From Nematostella vectensis (lineage: Eukaryota > Cnidaria > Anthozoa > Actiniaria > Edwardsiidae): 64,000 nucleotides of DNA. Positions 56,401 to 64,000 of the stretch are shown in pieces (within the stretch, counting starts at the first letter, position 1; every line of letters starts with the position of its first letter). A model generated the notes under the pieces. It saw only the letters and a program-made list of their open reading frames with translations, did not search any database and had not been told where the DNA came from. The stretch is from contig NC_064046.1 of assembly GCF_932526225.1 (NCBI RefSeq), forward strand, positions 496,001 to 560,000, given 5' to 3'. The position numbers and the translations under genes were made by a program.

Positions 56401-59400
56401 CAATACCTAGAATAATAATGAAGACAATAAAGGAACAAGTTAACGATACACACAACACTTAGAATAATAATGAAGAGAATAAAGGAACAAGTAACGATAC
56501 ACACAACACTTAGAATAATAGTGGAGAGAATAAAGGAACAACGAACACACAACACCTAGACAGGATAAGTGAATAATAACACCTCAAACAATGGACAGAA
56601 AAAGTGAACAAAGTTCAAGAAACACACAACACCTAAAAAAACAGGACAATGTAAGTGAACAAGTTGACGGCAAGCAAGATTTTCTAATAGGTTACTTGGT
56701 CCCATTACAAAACTCGTGCAACATTGTCAACATTACTAGAGCATATGGCCGAAAGACCACGAAAATGTTGGGAGATGGTATTGTTTTTGCAAGAATGTCG
56801 ATGAGCCAATCCTTTCTTATTGATTACATTGGAAAATACGAGTGTTGATTTAGAATAAAAATAGCTAACCACGATTTAAGCCTGATGCTTTGTTTACAGT
56901 ATTCGATTGAGAGTATCTGGGTAGCTTGTTTGGCAATATACATACTTTGTTTGAATCTGTTTTGCGCAGAATCGTAAAACTTGATTATGGCCTTAAGCAA
57001 CGACGACGGGAACGTGGACGACGACAATGGAGAAACAATGGAATTTGATTCTGAATTCCAAACTACAACGTGAAAAGTGTGTTTATGTTGGGCATTCGAA
57101 ATTCGCGCCTTGCGTTCCCTAGAGGTTCACTCATGCTTATATATTTAGCTAATTACATTTGTCTTTCACTTGACCTTACCAGTTTGCATAACGCGTCGTT
57201 TTTTCCGGGGTTGTTTTTTCCCAGTTTTCTGCTAGTTGATACTTGAACATGTTTTATATTTTTACATTAAACTTATAATATAGTTTCCAATAAACTGGTA
57301 CGCATCACTCTCACACCTTGTGTGTTGTTTATGTAGAATATTTTCTGTGCGAAGGTTCGCTGAGACTTAGCACAGAATTCCCAATTTCAGGGTCAATTGA
57401 GGGCAACAACGTTTGCCCTGTAAACTCCTTTAAGTACGTTCGCTAATGTAAAAGTGATGTCTTTAGTATATTTTTATCTGTCTCTGGCTATATTGTCTAT
57501 TGCAATTAAATTGAAATTAATCGCCAAGCGCGAACGCATCTTTTTCGATTTCGTTGTCCTAGTCGTCGTCGTGAGTTGCTTAAGGTACCTACTATTACTT
57601 ACCACAAACGGCTGGCCTGCTGAGCCTTTTGGGTACAAGATGGAACTCCATGACGGCGTCTACCAATACGTGCACCATTCCTGGGACGCTAGACGTGCCG
57701 AGAAGGAAGATGAGGAGGAAGAACAGAGCCGCCCACACAACCGTGGAGTCGATCATCTCAGCGAACGCCTGACTCATGCCGACGAACACGAGAGACATGC
57801 CTTCTGGGAGCTTTAGAGGAATAATAGAACAATAGAACGTGTTAGTGTGACTTATTACTGTACACGGTCTGGGCGAAGGCTTTACGTATCCAGACAAACA
57901 CGAGAGACATGGCCTCCGGAAGCTTTAAGAAAATAAGAGAAAGCAATCTACGATAGGAATAAGTTTAACAATCTCGAAGGCTTGACGTATTCCAATAATA
58001 CTAATGCCCGCCAGAAGGTTTTGAGAATTTACGATTGTCATGTTCATGTCGGGTGGAATTGTGTCATCCGAGAATGCTTAACACTCAAGCCAACAACAAT
58101 GATATGAGAAAATTGCCTTTAGGAAAAAGTGGATTTCTTTAGAAATTGAAATTATTTAAATCTAGATATTCATCCCATTCCTATTCTTGGAACTTTTTAA
58201 GAATTCATCCCATTCCCTATTCTTGGAATTTTTCTAAGAAGAATCATTCTAATAATACGAGTAATGCTAATAATACTAGACTCTCACCTGTCCAAGAAAA
58301 TACTCCCTGCTGCAGTTTTGGGTTCCCTCCGCCAGAGCCTGCACGGTAGAATTACCCTGAATATTGGAAGCGAACATGAAAGAGGCAATTTCCCGCGTGC
58401 TGTTGGATGTGAGGGCCTCGTTGCATGTGGACATTTTGTAGTGGGCACGATACCCAAAGAATGAGAACATGATAATGCTTGCCCATATGGATGTGCCAGA
58501 GTTTGCAAGGGAGCACACAATAGCGTCGCTGAACAAGTTGTTGTCGTGATTGTTGCCGCTGGAGAAGAGAATGTTACTTCCGTAACCTATCCCCATTGAG
58601 TAGAAGATTTGGCCTGCCGCGTCCAGCCAGACATCGATACTTTTTAAAGTGTCCAGCTGAAATGAGAATCGCTTTTAGATGAGCTATAGAACAGATCTAT
58701 TAGACCAGTAAATACATTTGATAATTTCTAGAAAATAAGGCTACCAATGGTTCTGCTACACTGGTAATCAGACTAGTTATTAGGGACCTTTATCAAGGAC
58801 GACGGCTAGGGTAACGAGATCAAAAGAGATGCGTTCGCGTTTGACCATCAATTCCAATTTAACTGCAATAAAATCAGCAAAACAATATAGCCAGAGACGG
58901 ATGAAAATAAACTAAGGACATCACTTCTACAGTAGCGAATGTAGTTAGAGGAGTTTACAGTGCAAACGTGCGCGTCCTCAAATGACCGTGGAACTCGGAG
59001 TTTTCACGTCATGATTTGGTGGTAAACGGCTGAAATTTATCAGACAACGCATTTCACATGCATGCAGCTGTTCAATCCTGAATCAAATTCCATTGTTTTC
59101 TGCCCTCGTCTTCCACATTGCCGTCGTCTTTGCTTAAGGTCCCTATTATTAGACAGGTACTCTAAAGAAGATTTTGGATCTAAAGGATCGGATTTGAAAA
59201 TGGTTCAAGGGGAACCTTCTAATATTCAACAAGTATAACGTAAATGTACTGGTAGTGTGGATATTTAAACCAATTTATTTCATGCTCTTCATAAAGAATA
59301 CGAGGTAAGTTTTTATGCTTATGGGGATAGCGTAATCGCATACCCCATACTTGACGTTTTATCTGCTACCATTTCTGCTAAGAAATCACAAGTCTTTAAC

Positions 59401-62400
59401 AAGTACTTACCCTATCGAAGCTGAATAACAACGACAAACCATACGTCCAGCCTTTCAGATCAACAGCGAAGAAAAAGAATATGACAAACTCTACGACGAT
59501 TAGCACAAGAATCAGCCACATTAGCTAAAAAAATGAAAAAAGGGAAAAATAAAGTAAGTGGTGGCGTTGGTGTTGGTGGTGGCGAGCAAGAAAATCTACT
59601 CCAGCTGCAAAACCGGACAACTACAATAGTATAAGAAATCGTTTCGATTAATGATGATGATTATTATTTTAATGATGATCATGGTTATGCTGAGAAGAAT
59701 CGTCAAAACGGCTAATAGAAATAATTTATATAGAAAAGATTATTTTGATGATGACGACGATGATTATAAAATTGACGATAACGACGAATGGTGGAGGTGA
59801 AAAAGAAATAGATAATGACACATTATCTTGACCAATTGCCACGTGACTAATACTACCACGTGTTACCTTAGATGAACGGCGTATTCCTCTCATGCTTAGC
59901 AACCAGGCGGATGTCCAGGCCATGAACACAAAGAGGTACATAAACATATTCACACCTGGTAAAAAAAGGCTATATTGATGGTGCAGTTCGGGTTCTCCGG
60001 TTTTCCTTTCTTTTTTTTGTCCGGTTTTCCTCCCGCCACAAAAGAAAACAAAAACTATTTCGATCTTAGCTGTGATCCGTGATCAGCCATGAGTCGTACG
60101 GCGGCTGCCTGAGGCGCCTTCTATGCCTTCTCGTACCCACGTTGTATCTACGCTCTCGTAACTTAGCATACCAGCTTTATTATAAATTATTATGATTATA
60201 ATTTATTAATGATCTATTAAATTTATTAATAAGAAAATGCAATCAGAAATGTCTTCAGAAAACCTGAAATTTTTTTATGATCTATTAAATTTATTAAAAA
60301 GAAAATGCAAGCGGAAATGTCTTCAGAGACCTTGCCCAAAAGCTTTACAAGTTATTTAATCATCAATCTTTACTGGACACTGCTTAATGCTACTACTGAT
60401 GACGTGGATATCTTTACGAGAGAAAAGGGAACTAAAAAGACGTTGCGGAGAATTCTGTTGAATATAGAGAAGTTTAACTGTAAACTATTTTTCTTACCGC
60501 TAGAGGAGTTTATGTCATCGGAGATATTCAGCGACTTCCGGTACCAAAAGTACTTCTCTGCTCCCGCCTTTGCACATTCTGTTTCGACGATCTGCGACGT
60601 TTGGTTTCCTTGAACGCTTGAGGTGATCCCACATGGCTCCCATATCAAAGTCCCTCTTAACGACTGCACAAAGTAGTACAGGCACCACGTGACCAGGACG
60701 TTGTAATAAAAAAGGACGATGGTGTTTTCGATGATAGCGGCCAAGCCTAATCCGGACAGGTTCGGTTTAAGGTCACCCCATGCTTGCACCAAGGATTTTT
60801 TTCCGAATCGCTGTCCCACGGCCATTTCAAGGCAGAGAAGAGGAGTTCCTTCAAGCATGAGCATCAGGATGTATGGAATGAAAAACGCGACTGGGATGAA
60901 AGAAAAGGAGACGAGTATGCAATGGGGTTTATTTAGAATATCGATTTTGTTTGCCAATTTTTTTTTTTTTTTGCTTTTGTTGAGCGTTTTTTTTTTGTGC
61001 CGTTCAATTACCAATTGACCATACCATGAATATCATCACCTCTTTCACCATCATCAATACCACCACCGTTCATCCTCGCAACCATCAACAACATCATCAA
61101 CATGGTCACTACCACCACTATCGCAAGGACCACTACTATTATCATCATCATCATTATCATCATCATTATTAACACCACCACTATCAGCAGCAACTACCAT
61201 TACAAGAGCCACTACTTTTGTCATCATTATCAGCATCATTTTCATTATCATTTTTACATAAACCTTTTATCCTTACCATTTTATTATTATCATTTTCATA
61301 ATTATCATTTCATTATTATCATTTTCAAAATGATCATTTTCAAAATTACCATTTCATCATTATCGTTTTCATAATTAGCATTTCATTATCATTTTCAAAA
61401 TTATCATTTCATAATTATAATTTCATCATTATCAATTTTATCATTCTAAAATTATCATAATAATTGTCATTATAATCAGGCGCGTTCTCAGGATTGGCAG
61501 AGGAGAGGGGGGGAAGGGGGGCTACAGAGTCGTAGCTATTATATGGAAAATGCATGGAATTTGAAGATTATTTGATGAGAAATGTCCCACCCTTTTGCGC
61601 CAGGGGGGGGGGGGGGGTGCGCGCATCCTGCGCACCCCCTGTGTACGCGCCTGATAATCATATCAACTTCTTTCTGATGGCTCTAAGACTCACCTCCCCC
61701 GTGTTTGTGACATAACTGAGAAAACCTCACCACATTACCGACCCCAAGCATATAAGACATCATAACGCCAAAATAGTCCAGCTTCCGTTTATAAGGGGGA
61801 TCTCTGTTCAAGAGCATTCCAGGGGAGAGCAAGCTCTTCGTGCGAGCTCTATTCTGCATGTGTTGTATCTTGATCAAGTCCGCGTAGTTCGTTTCATGGT
61901 GGTTTCTCCGTGGGTGCGCTATTTTCCCCTTAATTAGTGGTGCGCCTTTTCTGTCGGAGTTGTTATTTGAATGAGATGCTTCGATAGTTAGGTCAGTAGA
62001 TGTCGCTGAGAATCCACCGTTTATTTCTCCGTTTGCTATAATTCCATTATGCTGAGTTCTGCCGTGCCGAATGTCACTATTTTGCAACTCGCTCGTGCCT
62101 CTAGGACCACTGTGCTCTTTCGCTGAAGTACTGCAAAGTCCATTCCCAGAAATTCCTAGTTTGTGTGGTATTCCTAATTCATGGTTCTCGCGCTGCAAAG
62201 TTTTGTTGTGGTTACACATTCCACTCGAAGTTCCATTTGTGTTGCTATTTGCTCCACCGTTTTTGCATTTTTTGCTATTCATCCCATCACTGACACCATT
62301 CTGATTTAGCTGGCTTTGACAAGACGTCCTTGATTCACCCTGGTTCTCCTTGTTTTGTCGTATGTAAGCAGCGACGACTGGGTCGCTCATATAAGGCAGC

Positions 62401-62462
62401 GAATTGACTCCACCTGTACCGAGATCTCTGTCTGTGATCTTTCCACTCTCAGAAGAACTCAT
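53414..62462 (-). CDS. SLC6-family (neurotransmitter:sodium symporter) transporter, nine exons
   Basis: Sodium-coupled plasma-membrane carrier of amino acids or related solutes. Exons: 62462-61694, 60890-60498, 59955-59867, 59524-59411, 58656-58288, 57810-57603, 56406-56250, 55074-54912, 53755-53414. Phases agree throughout, giving 867 aa. A long polar N-terminus (about 220 aa, Asn/Ser/Gly-rich) precedes TM1 (YFGVMMSYMLGVGNVVRF), which has Gly where monoamine carriers have Asp, pointing to an amino-acid-like substrate. TM2 has IPYILMLMLEGTPLLCLE. The second extracellular loop has two Cys and NQT/NIS sites. TM6 is AAGQIFYSMGIGYGSNILF, TM7 SLANSGTSIWAS and TM8 FLLIFLLGTSSVPGM. TM10 contains GFCECIGLCYVYGLDK and the C-terminus is Lys/Arg/Ser-rich. 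Against usual family text (GNVWRFP, LGLDSQF) it is divergent: GNVVRFS and LGTSS, the latter as in bacterial LeuT. Substrate is unknown. Confidence 0.92.
54150..54957. repeat. 84-bp tandem array derived from the 3' end of SLC6 exon 8 and its donor
   Basis: Exon 8 ends (minus strand) with codons for QHERTYKAWDKDK and donor AAG|GTGAGTAG. Seven further full copies of this edge at 84-bp spacing (54322, 54406, 54490, 54574, 54658, 54742, 54826) and one or two decayed ones fill the start of intron 8. Most keep the complete GTGAGTAG donor and the last 14 codons of the exon. Confidence 0.94.
55955..56206. mobile_element. TTAA-flanked MITE, copy C
   Basis: The most complete copy: left end AAAGCCGCAATGTCACCAGT, right end ACTGGTGACAATGCGGCTTT, both bordered by TTAA. 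Further subterminal inverted repeats (ACTTCCGG...CCGGAAATAAACT) are visible. It lies in intron 7 of the SLC6 gene. Confidence 0.82.
56391..56560. repeat. about 55-bp tandem repeat derived from the SLC6 exon 7 acceptor
   Basis: Three further units follow exon 7 on its upstream side (intron 6). Each contains 'taacgatacacacaacactt' then 'agaataataatgaagag', corresponding to the exon 7 start plus its acceptor ('cgatacatacaatacctag', then 'aataataatgaagac'). The copies keep TTCTAAG or TTCTAGG on the minus strand. Confidence 0.8.
56991..57585. mobile_element. MITE with CCTTAAGCAACGACGACG-type ends, copy 1
   Basis: The left end CCTTAAGCAACGACGACGG is complemented by 'gtcgtcgtgagttgcttaag' at the right end. 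The interior includes 'tttttatctgtctctggcta', shared with 58779-59150 (inverted) and with part of 6541-7218. It lies in SLC6 intron 6. Confidence 0.75.
57880..57925 (-). repeat. partial duplicate of the SLC6 exon 6 acceptor and 5' end
   Basis: Minus strand: a polypyrimidine run, then TTCTTAAAG followed by codons for LPEAMSLVFVWIRKAFAQT. Compare real exon 6, TTCCTCTAAAG then LPEGMSLVFVGMSQAFAEM. The copy lies about 95 bp upstream in intron 5 and ends without a donor, so it is a decayed exon-edge duplication. Confidence 0.8.
58779..59150. mobile_element. MITE with CCTTAAGCAACGACGACG-type ends, copy 2
   Basis: Left 'tagggacctttatcaaggac' then 'gacggc'; right 'gccgtcgtctttgcttaagg' then 'tcccta'. 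The interior is related to 56991-57585 ('atagccagagacggatgaaa', 'gatgcgttcgcg'). It lies in SLC6 intron 4. Confidence 0.75.
60207..60333. repeat. direct duplication, unit about 65 bp
   Basis: Two copies of 'atgatctattaaatttatta' and 'agaaaatgcaatcagaaatg', then 'tcttcaga', in SLC6 intron 2. Confidence 0.85.
61025..61450. repeat. (ATC/ATT)n-rich microsatellite region
   Basis: Imperfect trinucleotide and hexanucleotide runs ('atcatcatcatcattatcat', 'cattattatcattttcaaaa') in SLC6 intron 1. No coding potential. Confidence 0.88.
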
Positions 62463-63358
62463 CTCGGCTTATTTATCTACAGGAAGTAAAGCAATATCTC
62501 TTTTTTTTTTCTCAGCTTCCAAATGTCGAATCTAGGAATAACAATTTGACGCGTGTATCATTTTCTAGATGATGTGCTTAAGTATTCCATTACTTGGTAC
62601 ATTTGAAACTGAAATTCGTATGGCTTTGTTTGTTTTATAAGTTGGGACTTTCAAGCATTGATTATTAATTTTGTTTTTGTCGGGAATCGAAGAAAAAGTG
62701 ATATCTTCTTGGAGGAAATCGACAATAAAAGATTATCCTTTAAGACATCTTTCTAGAGCTTTATGAGATTGAATTTAGAAAGGATTTAGGAAATAATCCA
62801 ATATACGATTGTGCCCTCAAGCTATGACCATATACAAAAGGAAATGAAGATTAATACTTGAATATTGATCAATAAGGAAGGGGAAACCACTTCCATGATA
62901 ATGTATTTTTTTAACTTCGAGTATGCCTGTAAACTGATGCAAACCAAGTACTGGCACTTAGACATGAACCCATCTTATCTAGAACCCCAGACGTAAACAA
63001 TTATTTTTAAATCAAAACTAGAAATCTCGAAAACGCGTTCTACTGCATCCGTCTAAACAGTAGCAAATGCTAAACTCCTATGTAAATAGCATTGTAAATA
63101 GCCTGTTGCAAGCTCATAGGATTCTAAGGCTTCAGCAGAATTATATAAACCTTACTTCTCATGAAATTATATAACTGCCCTTGCATGGTGATGCGAGAAA
63201 CAATAAACGTTTAACACAAATATAAAATTGCCGTAGAATGATACGAATTAAAAATAGGTAAATATTCTTGTGTTTTTATATTCCCAATAATTATTTCTTT
63301 TTCTGTAGAATATTATAAGTATCTATCGCTTTCTCACATAGTACTGTATACAACCCAC
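62463..63358. other. AT-rich stretch upstream of SLC6
   Basis: It contains the SLC6 5' UTR or promoter region and possibly later exons of the minus-strand gene starting at 63880. No recognisable exon, repeat or element is seen. Confidence 0.5.
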
Positions 63359-63880
63359 CTGAAATTCACATTATCAAATTCACAATCTTTAATTCCACAC
63401 AGTTCAGCATTCGCCGCACCAAGCACGAAATTGCCAGAATACGATCTAAAATTGACTGTTTCTGAATATCCTATCATAATTGATAAAAAATTTAATTTGA
63501 CGGACCGATATTTCTCCCACTGATATGTAATTTCGGTAGAAGCGGGATTCTTTTGTTTTAATTTCCAATTCATGTTTTTATTCGCTTGGAAAAGTGTTTT
63601 GTATCTGTGACGTTCTATAGAAAGCTTCGCAGAAAGGTAGACGCGTTTCTATTGACTTTGTTTTGAGTAACATCAATTATGGAGCAAACGATAATGGTTG
63701 CTGTGTTTTTTCGATTATTAAGACTATCATTAAAATTTACCTTTTTACATCAGAAATAGCTTGACAGGAAGGACCTTTACTGCTCGTGTCGTTTTGCACC
63801 GCCTTGAAAAAAATAGATATATAAAGCAGCACAAATATTAATGCTTTTAACTTCCTTTGCATTGGAAACGAGCGCTTCAT
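63359..63880 (-). CDS. putative secreted protein, first two exons only
   Basis: ATG at 63880 begins MKRSFPMQRKLKALIFVLL, then YISIFFKAVQNDTSS, a good signal peptide. Exon 1 is 63880-63741, ending AAAAG|GTAAAT (phase 2). Exon 2 is 63604-63359, from a CAG acceptor to CAG|GTGGGT (phase 2), 81 codons containing VKLNFLSIMIGYSETVNFR and SGNFVLGAANAELCGIKDC. Three Cys are present in the mature part. No later exon was found before the SLC6 start at 62462, so the gene either ends in a very short exon, overlaps SLC6, or the exons are an alternative 5' end of another gene. I do not recognise a family. Confidence 0.45.
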
Positions 63881-64000
63881 CTCGGTCTCTACTAATAAGT
63901 CGCAGAATTAATTCAAAATCCGCTTTCACATGCTAATTGTACGTTTGGACTTTTTATTAAGGCTACACGTAATTTTTATTCTTAGTTGAGATCAAAACAT

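Overview
This window is eukaryotic: several spliced genes with GT-AG introns, AT-rich non-coding DNA, tRNA-derived SINEs, many MITE-like inverted-repeat elements and a great deal of tandem repeat. The gene content (an LSM14 protein, a TMEM55/PIP4P lipid phosphatase, an adhesion GPCR, a class A GPCR and an SLC6 transporter) makes it an animal. Gene style, short introns and repeat mix fit an anthozoan cnidarian of the Nematostella type. The genus is an inference; no species-specific sequence was tested.

Layout: 1-2769 is repeat-rich DNA beyond the last LSM14 exon found. 2770-4884 (minus) is an LSM14/RAP55 gene lacking its 3' end, separated by about 0.8 kb of putative bidirectional promoter from a complete seven-exon TMEM55/PIP4P gene (5666-12210, plus; 273 aa). 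13760-14356 is an intronless 198-aa ORF of unknown function. 14.4-21 kb has no confident gene: a long fold-back, a SINE, small tandem repeats and two weak exon candidates. 21392-51259 (plus) is an adhesion GPCR that I assembled as 25 phase-compatible exons (780 aa) with signal peptide, cysteine-rich ectodomain, GAIN domain with intact HL-T cleavage site and all seven TM helices. A class A GPCR gene lies in its ninth intron (35214-36332). 53414-62462 (minus) is a complete nine-exon SLC6-family transporter (867 aa). 63359-63880 (minus) holds two exons of a putative secreted protein.

The most unusual feature is how the tandem repeats sit. In at least eight introns of three genes the repeat unit contains a copy of the edge of a neighbouring exon together with its splice site: LSM14 exon 5, adhesion-GPCR exons 6, 11, 16, 19, and SLC6 exons 6, 7 and 8. 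In two further introns the array abuts the splice signals without containing exon sequence (a microsatellite starting in a donor, and a 530-bp pyrimidine array ahead of an acceptor). The arrays carry rows of decoy donors or acceptors. In the adhesion-GPCR GAIN domain, the decoy acceptors are all in phase and could add 18-residue blocks.

The genes do not form one pathway. Two encode plasma-membrane receptors, one a membrane transporter, one an endolysosomal membrane phosphatase and one a cytoplasmic mRNP protein.
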